The notes beneath the pieces were generated by a model that did not search any database, was not told the DNA's origin, and saw only the letters and a program-made list of their open reading frames with translations. Below are positions 52,178 through 59,457 of a stretch of 64,000 bases of DNA, piece by piece; the first letter of the stretch is position 1; every line of letters begins with the position of its first letter. A program made the position numbers and the translations under genes. Source of the stretch: JAICYJ01 sp038212095 (GTDB taxonomy: Bacteria > Actinomycetota > Thermoleophilia > Gaiellales > JAICJC01); NCBI GenBank assembly GCA_038212095.1, contig JBBQUW010000010.1, forward strand, positions 1 through 64,000, in the 5' to 3' direction.

Positions 52178-52888
52178 ATGGCGGAATCGAGCCGGAACGA
52201 ACCGATCGTTGTGTCCGATATGGCCGAAGGCCGCTGGTTGGTCACGCTCAGCGGGGAGCACGACCTCTCGACCGCGGGCGACCTGCGTCAGCATCTGGAG
52301 CCGATCTTTCGTAGCGGAAGAGCGCTGGTGATCGACCTCGTTGCGGCCGGCTTCATCGACTCGTCGATCCTGGGGGTGCTGGTCGAGGCCAAGCAGCGTT
52401 CCGAGGACTCGGCCTGCACGCACCTGGCGCTCGTGGTCACTCCTGGCACGGCTCCCGATCGGCTGCTCGACCTGACCGGCCTGCGCCGCGCGTTCATGAT
52501 CTTCGAGTCGGTCGATGCCGCGTTTGCCAGCTTCGAGGAGGCGGTCCGCAACGAGCCGGCCGCCTCCCAGCTGTGGTCTGCCCGAAACCACCGCATCGTC
52601 AAGAACGAGCAGACGTTCCGCGACTACAACAACCGCCGCATGGCGTCCGAGCCGATCGAGCCCACGGATGACGACGAGCTGATCCCGTTCGTGTGCGAGT
52701 GCGGCGACTCCGACTGCATCGAGGCGCTGTTGATCACCGCCGCCAGCTTCACCGAGGCGCACTCAGCGCCGAACAGGTTCCTCGTCAAGCCCGGCCACGT
52801 CTACCCAGACGTGGAGCGCGTGATCATCATCGAGGAAAACTTCCTGGTGGTCGAGAAGGTCGCCGCGATCGTCAACGAGGCGTCGTAG
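52178..52888 (+). CDS. STAS-domain protein fused to a C-terminal Cys-motif domain
   Basis: 236 residues from ATG 52178, eight bases after an AAGGAG site. STAS domain at ~5-115 (WLVTLSGEHDLSTAGDLRQH, VIDLVAAGFIDSSILGVLVE) with the Ser pair where anti-sigma antagonists are phosphorylated (DSS). Then NEQTFRDYNNRRMA and a domain with FVCECGDSDCIEALLITAAS, FTEAHSAPNRFLVKPGHVYP and NFLVVEKV. I know this second domain mainly as small standalone actinobacterial proteins. The fusion suggests partner-switching control of a sigma factor with a metal or redox input through the three Cys. Confidence 0.82.
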   Translation: MAESSRNEPIVVSDMAEGRWLVTLSGEHDLSTAGDLRQHLEPIFRSGRALVIDLVAAGFIDSSILGVLVEAKQRSEDSACTHLALVVTPGTAPDRLLDLTGLRRAFMIFESVDAAFASFEEAVRNEPAASQLWSARNHRIVKNEQTFRDYNNRRMASEPIEPTDDDELIPFVCECGDSDCIEALLITAASFTEAHSAPNRFLVKPGHVYPDVERVIIIEENFLVVEKVAAIVNEAS

Positions 52889-53372
52889 AGCCAACGCCGG
52901 GGCTCGTGGGTGAGTCGTCACCCGCCGGCACGACCACGTGGGCGTCGGCGTTGCGATGGGCCCTGTAGCCGGCGTACGCGCCCGCTCCGACCATGCCGGC
53001 GCCAACCACGAGCCTGCCGATCCGTCCTCGCCGCGAATGCTGCTGCTCGGTTGCCGCGAGACCGGCCGACATCGCTGCCGCTGCAGCCTGGAGCTCGCGC
53101 AGCACTCCGGGATCAGTTGCCGCGCGGGTCGCTCCCAGCGCACGGGCGCGCTTTGCCGCCCGGCCTGCTGCGTCCAGGGCGAGGCGACCCTGTCGTTTCG
53201 CATGAGGATCGTTGGCGAACCGTTCCGCCGTGACCTTGGCCCGCTTCACGCCGGTAGCCACAGCGGCGGCGCCACCAGGTCGGCGCGCCGCGGCGCGGGC
53301 AACTCGTATCAGCGGCTTTCGGTTGCGGATCGCAAACATCAGAGCAGCTCGGGCTATCCATTTTTGAATCAT
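52872..53372 (-). CDS. Basic Ala-rich protein with one membrane segment
   Basis: 166 residues. Rich in Arg/Ala/Lys through the first 110 residues (ARAAARRPGGAAAVATGVKR, GRAAKRARALGATRAA), then a Gly/Ala hydrophobic stretch (RLVVGAGMVGAGAYAGYRA) and a short acidic tail. Could be a small membrane-attached protein or bind nucleic acid. No family recognised. Its 3' end overlaps the STAS gene by 17 bases. Codon use is typical, which supports a real gene. Confidence 0.6.
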   Translation of the reverse strand: MIQKWIARAALMFAIRNRKPLIRVARAAARRPGGAAAVATGVKRAKVTAERFANDPHAKRQGRLALDAAGRAAKRARALGATRAATDPGVLRELQAAAAAMSAGLAATEQQHSRRGRIGRLVVGAGMVGAGAYAGYRAHRNADAHVVVPAGDDSPTSPGVGSTTPR

Positions 53373-53502
53373 GCTTCATGTGTACCCGGCCCTGGCCGCG
53401 GTCAAACCTGCTGGGCACGCCAGGGGCGCGCTCGCCCGGTGGTAGGTGGCGCGCTCGGTTGCTCTTCCCGCCCGGGCGAACCGGGTGTACAACTGCAGTC
53501 AG

Positions 53503-54903
53503 GTGAGACGGCGTGTGGCACTTCTGTGGCTTCTGTGGGGGCTCTGTGGCCCCGCAGCGATGGCGTGGGCAGGCGACTGGCCGGCGTACCTGGGTGGCGT
53601 CGAGCACAGCTCCTCGTCACCTGAGTCGGCGATTACGCTGGCCAACGCGGCAACGCTGACAACGGCGTGGAGCTGGACGATTCCGACGGCGGCCACCGGC
53701 CAGCCGGCGGCGCGGCTGTTCGCGAGCCCGACTGTGGCCGGCGGGATGGTGTTCATCGGATCGAACACCGGCGTCTTCTACGCCAGGTCGGTGGCGACCG
53801 GTGGCGGCGTCTGGTCTCAGAACCTCGGCCACACGAGCACGCTCACCTGCCAGGGCCGCGGCATCACGGCCACCGCCACGGTCGCGTCCGATCCCACCCG
53901 AGGGGGAGCGGCGACCGTCTATGTGACAGGCCCTACCGACAAGATGTTTGCCCTTGACGCAGCCACTGGCGCGGTGATCTGGAAGCGCCAGATCGCGCCC
54001 GTATCCGCCACCGCGAACGCCTACTATGGCTGGTCGTCGCCAACAGTCGTGGCCGGGCACGTCTATGTCGGCTTGGCGTCGCAATGTGACAATCCTCTGG
54101 TGCGGGGCGGAGTGGTCGAGCTCGATCAGGCGACCGGTACCGTGCTGCACCGCCACTGGACGATCGGACTGGGCAAGGTCGGTGCCGGGGTCTGGACGAG
54201 CGTGGCGGCGACGCCGGACGGGGCATCGGTCTACGCCACCACAGGAAACGGCGACGAGATCCCCGGCGACGACCAGGGCGAGGGGTACTCGCTGCTGCGA
54301 CTGGATGGCACGACGATGGGGCGCACCAGCATATGGACGGTACCCGGCAGCGCCCGGCCCGGCGATTCGGATTTCGGCGCGTCACCGACGCTGTTCACGG
54401 CCGCCATCTCCGGCACTCCCACCACGCTGGTCGCAGCCTGCAACAAAAACGGCGTGCTCTACGTCTGGCGCGCGGGCACGCCGTCGGCCGGCCCGCTCTG
54501 GCAGACCCGCATCGACGACGGCGGACCGAACGCGAACTGTCTCGCAAGCAGCATCGTCGACGGCACTGCCCTGTATCAGGCAGGCGGATCCACCAGCATC
54601 AACGGCGCCGCCGTGAGTGGATCGGTGTCGCGACTCGACCCGGCCACCGGACAGACCGTCTGGCAGATCGCGCTGCCTGCCCCGGTATTCGGGACGGGGT
54701 CGATCGATCAGGCGGGCGTGCTGGCCATACCGCTGTATGGGTCGTCCACCAACGGCGGCGTGCAGCTGCTAGACGCGACCACCGGTGCGGAAATCACCCG
54801 CCTCGGCACCGGCAGCGTGTATGCCCAGCCACTCTTCAGCAACGGCCAACTGCTCGTCGCGACCGTTGCGGGCACCCTGACCGCCTACGCACCTACCCCG
54901 TGA
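53503..54903 (+). CDS. Exported PQQ-like beta-propeller protein
   Basis: 466 residues from a GTG at 53503, which gives a clean signal peptide (RRRVALLWLLWGLCGPAAMAWA); a GTG at 53446 is possible. Repeated blades of the PQQ-enzyme type (DKMFALDAATGAVIWKRQIA, GGVVELDQATGTVLHRHW, GSVSRLDPATGQTVWQIALP). It has too few Trp-docking repeats and no catalytic Ca/Asp site for a true dehydrogenase, so I expect a binding or scaffold role, as in BamB-like and related propellers. A 12-bp hairpin follows its stop. Confidence 0.85.
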   Translation: MRRRVALLWLLWGLCGPAAMAWAGDWPAYLGGVEHSSSSPESAITLANAATLTTAWSWTIPTAATGQPAARLFASPTVAGGMVFIGSNTGVFYARSVATGGGVWSQNLGHTSTLTCQGRGITATATVASDPTRGGAATVYVTGPTDKMFALDAATGAVIWKRQIAPVSATANAYYGWSSPTVVAGHVYVGLASQCDNPLVRGGVVELDQATGTVLHRHWTIGLGKVGAGVWTSVAATPDGASVYATTGNGDEIPGDDQGEGYSLLRLDGTTMGRTSIWTVPGSARPGDSDFGASPTLFTAAISGTPTTLVAACNKNGVLYVWRAGTPSAGPLWQTRIDDGGPNANCLASSIVDGTALYQAGGSTSINGAAVSGSVSRLDPATGQTVWQIALPAPVFGTGSIDQAGVLAIPLYGSSTNGGVQLLDATTGAEITRLGTGSVYAQPLFSNGQLLVATVAGTLTAYAPTP

Positions 54904-54919
54904 GCGCGTCAATCAGTTG

Positions 54920-54948
54920 GGGTCACGAGCCGGCAAGGCTCGTGACCC
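54920..54948 (+). terminator. Terminator after the PQQ-propeller gene
   Basis: Perfect 12-bp inverted repeat GGGTCACGAGCC / GGCTCGTGACCC with a 5-nt loop, starting 17 bases after the stop. The right arm is followed by GTTCTCC, a weak U-run. It can also act on the minus strand. Confidence 0.75.
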
Positions 54949-55315
54949 GTTCTCCAGACGGCTCAGCGCTGCGGCGTGCGCCGCGACCGCCACGCAGCGT
55001 CCACGAGCGACTCTTTTAGCCGCAGGCGCGTCGTCGCGAGCGTGACGTCGTGCTCGCGCTTCACCGCCGAGGCCGCCCTCTGATTGGATTGCTTCGTGCC
55101 TGACATCTTTCCGCCCATTCCCGCGCGTACCGAATATTGAAACGCCGTCTCTCGCTTTGGGCGCGACGCCGGATCCGGGTCATGCCTCCTCCGTGCCCGT
55201 CGCAGACCATGCGGGGTCGGACAGGGGCGTGGCGCTGCTCGTGGTTGGGTTGACCGACCTTTGGGGGCGGTGTATGGTCGGCGGCGCTCCACTGTCAAAC
55301 CACCGGGGGGTCGGG
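54949..55315. other. Intergenic stretch after the PQQ-propeller gene
   Basis: About 370 bases holding only the uncertain 47-residue frame at 54963-55106 on the minus strand. The remainder has reduced coding periodicity. The plus strand just before 55316 has a run of G (GGGGGG) that may serve as ribosome-binding site for the next gene. I see no repeat or RNA structure. Confidence 0.4.
54963..55106 (-). CDS. Possible small basic protein
   Basis: 47 residues from ATG 55106, preceded by GGCGGAAAG as ribosome-binding site. Basic and helical (SNQRAASAVKREHDVTLATT, RLRLKESLVDAAWRSRR), no Cys, no signal. It could be a small DNA- or RNA-binding protein. Support is limited to the ribosome-binding site and the helical pattern; it may be chance. 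Confidence 0.3.
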   Translation of the reverse strand: MSGTKQSNQRAASAVKREHDVTLATTRLRLKESLVDAAWRSRRTPQR

Positions 55316-56257
55316 ATGAGACGGGTACGCTGGGGTGCGGTGTGTGTGCTGGTTGTGACCGGAGCGTTGGGGTTCGCCACGCCGGCCTCTGCGACGACTC
55401 CGGGCAACAACGGCCGGATTGTGTTCGGCGCAGCCACCGAGAATGGCAGCGTCCAGTTGTTCGTCATCGGCCCGCACGGCGACGGGCTGCATCAGATCAC
55501 ACACGTGAACGGCGACGCGGTGCACCCAGACTGGTCACCGAACGGTCGCTGGATCGTATTCGAACTCGACGGCCCCGTCCGGTGCGACGTCGTCCTGATG
55601 CGACCCGACGGCGAGCACATGCGAACATTGCCTGCGCCGCCGGGAAGCGTGTGCGATGCTCAGCCGTCGTTCACGCCGGCAGGAGGACGAATCCTGTTTG
55701 ACAGCTTCAACGCATCGCAGAACGACGAGGCGATCTGGGTCGAACGCCTGGATGGGTCTCACCAGCGTCGACTCGGAAGAGGCGGCGCATTCGGTGCGAC
55801 CGACCCGAACGCCTCACCGGATGGGCTGCGGATGACGTTCGTCGCGTTCAACGGACACGATCTCGGCCAGGGCCTGATGCGGACCGGCATAAACGGCCAC
55901 CATCCGAAGCTGCTCCTTCCCTACAGCTTCGACGTGGCGATCAAGCATGACTGGGCGCCGAACGGCCGGCGGATCGTGTTCACCAAGTATGCGGATACCT
56001 TCGACTTCTCAGCGAACATCGGCACGGTCCGGCCGGATGGCACTCACCTGCGCTGGCTCACCCATTACACCGACCCAGATGTCCGCGCTTACGTCGGCGG
56101 CTACTCCCCCGACGGTCAATGGATCGTGTTCCGCCTCGAGAACCACGGCAGATACGCACTGATGCGGATGCACCCAGACGGCACTCACAAGCGAGTCATC
56201 CTGCCTCTCTCAGACTTCCGCCCACGCTACATCGACTGGGGTGCCACCCCACGGTAA
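55316..56257 (+). CDS. Secreted TolB-like beta-propeller protein
   Basis: 313 residues from ATG 55316. Signal peptide with cleavage likely after ATPASA, then TolB/PD40 blades (NGRIVFGAATENGSVQLFVI, HPDWSPNGRWIVFELDG, DPNASPDGLRMTFVAF, HDWAPNGRRIVFTKYADTFD, GGYSPDGQWIVFRLEN). Actinobacteria encode many such secreted propellers; ligands are mostly unknown. It stands alone, with the AOC-barrel protein 60 bases downstream possibly on the same transcript. Confidence 0.85.
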   Translation: MRRVRWGAVCVLVVTGALGFATPASATTPGNNGRIVFGAATENGSVQLFVIGPHGDGLHQITHVNGDAVHPDWSPNGRWIVFELDGPVRCDVVLMRPDGEHMRTLPAPPGSVCDAQPSFTPAGGRILFDSFNASQNDEAIWVERLDGSHQRRLGRGGAFGATDPNASPDGLRMTFVAFNGHDLGQGLMRTGINGHHPKLLLPYSFDVAIKHDWAPNGRRIVFTKYADTFDFSANIGTVRPDGTHLRWLTHYTDPDVRAYVGGYSPDGQWIVFRLENHGRYALMRMHPDGTHKRVILPLSDFRPRYIDWGATPR

Positions 56258-56317
56258 CTCGAGTAACCGAATCGTGGCGGCCGGGTCCGGCCGCCGAGAC
56301 GACCGAGGAGGTCAGTC

Positions 56318-56854
56318 ATGCGCAAGGGGATAGCTGTCGTGATATCGATCGCGGCCGTGTCCGCGGCGCTGGTTTCGATCAGCGCAGGGGGCGCGTCAGC
56401 CTCGAACAGTCGGCCGACGTTCAAACCGTGGGGCCACTCCCCCACCGCTGCCCGCGGCGGGGCCGCCCTGACCACCGCTGACGGCGTGCAGAGGCTCGTG
56501 CTGAACACCAAGAGCGGGCAGTTCAAGCCGATCGATGCCGACCACAGCGGCAGCGATTCGGTCGGCGACTACTTCCTGTTCACGGAGACGTTGTGGAACG
56601 CGGGCGGAGATCGGATCGGCAACGTCCGGGCGACCTGCACGCACCACTTCAACGGGTCGCTCTGCCAGGCGAGCATCCGGCTCGCCGGTCGCGGCACGCT
56701 GCAGGTTGCAGGTTTGATCACCAGGCGCAACGGGCTGCTCGCCGTGACCGGCGGTACCGGTGATTTCTCTGATGCCGGCGGAGAGATGGACACATCGGCC
56801 GACAATGGAGGCACCACCGGGCAGCTGGTGATCTCGCTGCGGCACCTGGCCTGA
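56318..56854 (+). CDS. Secreted AOC-barrel-like (dirigent-type) protein
   Basis: 178 residues. Signal peptide (RKGIAVVISIAAVSAALVSI, cleavage near GASA), then a domain with the order of an allene-oxide-cyclase/dirigent beta barrel: DSVGDYFLFTETLWNAGGDR, GNVRATCTHHFNGSLCQASI, GRGTLQVAGLITRRNGLLAV, GGTGDFSDAGGEM. The last stretch is the family's most constant part. In bacteria these are small secreted barrels of unknown role. Ribosome-binding site GAGGAGG. A hairpin terminator follows. Confidence 0.75.
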   Translation: MRKGIAVVISIAAVSAALVSISAGGASASNSRPTFKPWGHSPTAARGGAALTTADGVQRLVLNTKSGQFKPIDADHSGSDSVGDYFLFTETLWNAGGDRIGNVRATCTHHFNGSLCQASIRLAGRGTLQVAGLITRRNGLLAVTGGTGDFSDAGGEMDTSADNGGTTGQLVISLRHLA

Positions 56855-56862
56855 TCGAGGTC

Positions 56863-56894
56863 GAGCCGGGGGAACCAGCCATTCCCCCCGGCTC
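56863..56894 (+). terminator. Terminator after the AOC-barrel gene
   Basis: Arms GAGCCGGGGGAA and TTCCCCCCGGCTC (12 pairs with one bulged C) with a 7-nt loop, starting eight bases after the stop. Confidence 0.75.
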
Positions 56895-56935
56895 ACCAGG
56901 CGCACGGGTGGGTTGCCGCTCTGCCTTCTTGCATG

Positions 56936-56964
56936 TTGACTTTTTTGTTATGCCCGCGTACGGT
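56936..56964 (+). promoter_or_regulatory. Promoter with -35, 17-bp spacer and -10, leaderless gene
   Basis: TTGACT (56936-56941), exactly 17 bp, then TACGGT (56959-56964), ending 6 nt before a GTG at 56971. The best full promoter I see in the window. The AT-rich spacer (TTTTTGTTAT) stands out. Confidence 0.65.
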
Positions 56965-56970
56965 CGGGGG

Positions 56971-57171
56971 GTGGACATAGCTCGGTATCGCGCCACGCTC
57001 CAGGCGCTCACCGAGGCTCGTCGGTCGGCCGTGACAGCGATGCTGTGCGGCGACGTTGACGATGCCGAGCGGGAGCAGTGGCATTGGATCATAGAACTGC
57101 TCGACTCGATCGAGCGGGCGTCGCGACGATCGCTGCGGCAAACCATCGTGGTCGCCGAACCGCGAGGATGA
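56971..57171 (+). CDS. Small helical protein
   Basis: 66 residues from the GTG that lies 6 nt after a well-formed promoter. Sequence looks like two or three amphipathic helices (ARYRATLQALTEARRSAVTA, DDAEREQWHWIIELLDSIER, RASRRSLRQTIVV). No Cys cluster, signal or membrane span. The frame is open further upstream, but that part would precede the promoter. No family recognised. A small Cys/His protein follows. Confidence 0.5.
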   Translation: MDIARYRATLQALTEARRSAVTAMLCGDVDDAEREQWHWIIELLDSIERASRRSLRQTIVVAEPRG

Positions 57172-57249
57172 ACCCGCGCCGCGCATCCGAAGCTGGGGCC
57201 ACACCCACGGGCGTTGCCAGACCAGCGCCCGACGTGGTTGACTTGCGCT

Positions 57250-57426
57250 GTGTCGTGTGACGTCAAGAAACCGCGGGGCTGCAAGCGCGACGCGATCGCC
57301 CACGTGTGGGTCGTCTCGTCTGGCCGCCGAATCAGGGTCGCGCTGTGCGAAGCTCACCTCGCCGAATACGATCACCTGCCGGACGCCGAGCGGCTCCAGT
57401 TCGCCGAGTGCCACGGCATGCGCTAG
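57250..57426 (+). CDS. Small Cys/His-rich protein
   Basis: 58 residues from a GTG at 57250. Metal-binding pattern: SCDVKKPRGCKRDAIAHVW (two Cys, one His) and, after a beta hairpin (VVSSGRRIRVALCEAHLAEY), Cys and His again, with a last ECHG. The pattern resembles small treble-clef or zinc-ribbon proteins with C..C..H..C..H spacing. An 11-bp hairpin terminator 23 bases after the stop supports transcription. Function unknown. Confidence 0.5.
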   Translation: MSCDVKKPRGCKRDAIAHVWVVSSGRRIRVALCEAHLAEYDHLPDAERLQFAECHGMR

Positions 57427-57962
57427 CGCCGCCGGCCGAGCGCGAAGCGGCGCCGATGCACTCAGGGTGAGGATGCATCGGCGCGCTTGGCGCGTACGCC
57501 GCCTGACACGGGAGCCCACAAACGGTCAGGAGCGGCACCTTCGACGATACGAGGCTCAGGGATCATGTCAACTCTCTCAACGTGCGGGATCCTGGAGTTG
57601 GGGTCGAGCGGGCGTTGGAGCGCATCGGGCCGAGCGCTGAGGACGTCGTGTTGTGGCGAAGTATGTGCCAGCCAGCTGTTGGTAAGGGCCGCGGTGTCGC
57701 CGGGCTGCCGCCGATGCGTCGCGGCTTGTACGGGCATAGCGAACTGCATCGACGTGCGCGCGCCGAAGTCGCGGGGCTCGATGCCCAAGCCGCCGGGTAG
57801 CGCGCCGCGCTCACCGGCACTCCCATGCCCATGGTGGTGCCCCAGATCACCCCGACCCCTACCCACTCGCGCGCTTAGCGTCGCCGAAGATCGGGGAGAG
57901 CTCTCTTGATCGTTTCTGGGCTGGCTGGTACAGTCGCAGCGTCTCGGAGGGGCGGTGCAGGC
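57427..57962. other. Gene-poor stretch
   Basis: About 530 bases holding a terminator hairpin (57450-57484) and no gene I can support. Open frames exist on both strands, but none has a motif, good start or typical composition. Nothing resembles a transposase, integrase or toxin. GGAGGGG at its right end is the ribosome-binding site of the next gene. Confidence 0.5.
57450..57484 (+). terminator. Terminator after the small Cys/His gene
   Basis: Perfect 11-bp arms GCGCCGATGCA / TGCATCGGCGC with a 13-nt loop. No U-run. Confidence 0.6.
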
Positions 57963-59090
57963 GTGAGATCCAGGTCGTGGACGGCTGGTCTTGGTGTGGG
58001 CTTGCTGTGCGCGATAGTGGTAGCGCCGACGGCTTCTGCATCGACGGACGTGGTGGCGAACGCGGGTTTCGAGACCGGGAACGTGACGGGGTGGATCGCA
58101 TCGCCGGCACCGGGTGGGGCGGTCTCGGTCGTATCGAGCTTCGGGTATGCCGATGGTTGTGGCGATACCTTTCTAGGGCAGACGTGGGCGCCGGTCGATG
58201 GGTCGAGCTTCGCGCTTCTCAACGCTGGGTCGGCGGCCGGCGGTAATTACACGATCCTCGACCAAGCGGTTCGCGTGACGGCGGGCTCGACGATCTCGGG
58301 ACTCGCCTTCCTCTGTTCCAGCGAGACGTATGCCAACAACACTGCGCCATTCGATGATGACGCCGAGATCGCGATACGCAAGTCAGGAGTTGACACAGCA
58401 GTCGTCTACAGGGATCACGCTCGAGCCGAGTTGCCGTGCGGGTACACCGGATCAATTCCGATCCCAGGACAGACGGTGTGCAGCGGGCTAGGGAACCCGG
58501 CGTGGGCCCTGCAATGGTCGTACACCTTCCCCAGCACCGGGACGTATACGGTCGAAGCACGCGTCGAAAACGTCGGCGACGCGCTCTTACCGACGTGGCT
58601 GGGCGTGGACGCGGTGCGCCTGGTCTCGGCCCAGACGTTCGCGCCACTGTCAGGGATCACCGGTAGCACAGTGACGATTACCGGCACCGATCTTGGCGGC
58701 GCGACCGCGGTGGACTTCGCCGGCCTGGCCGCGCGCTTCATGGTGCTCTCCCCAACCCAGGTGCGCGTCACCGTTCCGGTCGGTGCCAGCAGTGGCCGGA
58801 TCGCGGTGACAACGCCGGACGGCATAGCGACCTCCCAGTACGGCTACGCCGTCACCCTGTCGATCTGGACTCGCAGCCCTGCAAAGGCCGCTCCTGGATC
58901 ATCGGTGACCTTGACCGGCGTCGGCTTCGCGAACGCGTCAGCCGTCGCATTCGCGGGTACACCGGCCCAGTTCACCATCCTCTCCGACGGCCGCATCAGC
59001 ACCATCGTGCCCGCCGGCGCCACATCGGGCCCGATCACCGTCACGACACCGCTCGGCACCGTTCGCAGCAAGAAGTTCACCGTAGCCTGA
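57963..59090 (+). CDS. Secreted protein with two IPT/TIG domains
   Basis: 375 residues from a GTG at 57963, ten bases after GGAGGGG. Signal peptide (RSRSWTAGLGVGLLCAIVVA, cleavage near ASA). N-terminal ~200 residues resemble a carbohydrate-binding jelly roll (NAGFETGNVTGWIASPAPGG, TYTVEARVENVGDALLPTWL) with several Cys. Then two IPT/TIG Ig-like domains at ~210-290 and ~295-375 (GITGSTVTITGTDLGGATAV, APGSSVTLTGVGFANASAVA), each ending ITVTTP-like. Probably a cell-surface or matrix-binding protein. A hairpin terminator follows. Confidence 0.85.
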   Translation: MRSRSWTAGLGVGLLCAIVVAPTASASTDVVANAGFETGNVTGWIASPAPGGAVSVVSSFGYADGCGDTFLGQTWAPVDGSSFALLNAGSAAGGNYTILDQAVRVTAGSTISGLAFLCSSETYANNTAPFDDDAEIAIRKSGVDTAVVYRDHARAELPCGYTGSIPIPGQTVCSGLGNPAWALQWSYTFPSTGTYTVEARVENVGDALLPTWLGVDAVRLVSAQTFAPLSGITGSTVTITGTDLGGATAVDFAGLAARFMVLSPTQVRVTVPVGASSGRIAVTTPDGIATSQYGYAVTLSIWTRSPAKAAPGSSVTLTGVGFANASAVAFAGTPAQFTILSDGRISTIVPAGATSGPITVTTPLGTVRSKKFTVA

Positions 59091-59120
59091 ACTCCCTGTA
59101 GCGCGTACGCCCGCGCCTAG

Positions 59121-59144
59121 TCGCGGCTCCGGTCGGAGCCGCGA
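59121..59144 (+). terminator. Terminator after the IPT/TIG gene
   Basis: Perfect 10-bp arms TCGCGGCTCC / GGAGCCGCGA with loop GGTC, 30 bases after the stop. Confidence 0.7.
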
Positions 59145-59327
59145 TCGACGCTAAACTTGCTACGCCCACGTCTTCGCCGATGCACAGATCCGTACCGCGG
59201 TGCAGATTGGGGACGCTGTACAGACGGACCGGTTGGGTGTGCGCAATATGTGCGTAACGGCCGAAGGCGCCGGCTCCGGCAGGCGACCCCACTCTCGTGA
59301 GGCCGCCGCCAGAACCGTTTCCGGTTA

Positions 59328-59400
59328 TGGGCGGTACTGGGCTCGAACCAGTGACCCCCAGCTTGTCGAGCTGGTGCTCTCCCAACTGAGCTAACCGCCC
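59328..59400 (-). tRNA. tRNA-Val (anticodon GAC)
   Basis: 73-nt cloverleaf on the minus strand: acceptor GGGCGGT pairs with ACCGCCC, discriminator A; D arm TAGCTCAGTTGGGAGAGC; anticodon stem CAGCT/AGCTG around CGACA, anticodon GAC; T arm GGTTCGAGCC. CCA is not encoded. Reads GUC and GUU codons. The 180 bases beyond its 3' end (59145-59327) hold no gene. Confidence 0.96.
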
Positions 59401-59457
59401 TCGTGTCCGCCGCGCGGACGGCACGATTCTAGACGACCGACCGGCGGCCCGTTCCGG

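Noticed and set aside
57487..57909. 140-residue frame and an antisense 134-residue frame
   Set aside because: No motif on either strand, odd composition, and a terminator at the left edge. Searched by eye for transposase or integrase relics and found none.
59077..59424. Open frames over tRNA-Val (LAQLGEHQLDKLGVTGSSPV)
   Set aside because: Also a standard false translation of a tRNA gene.
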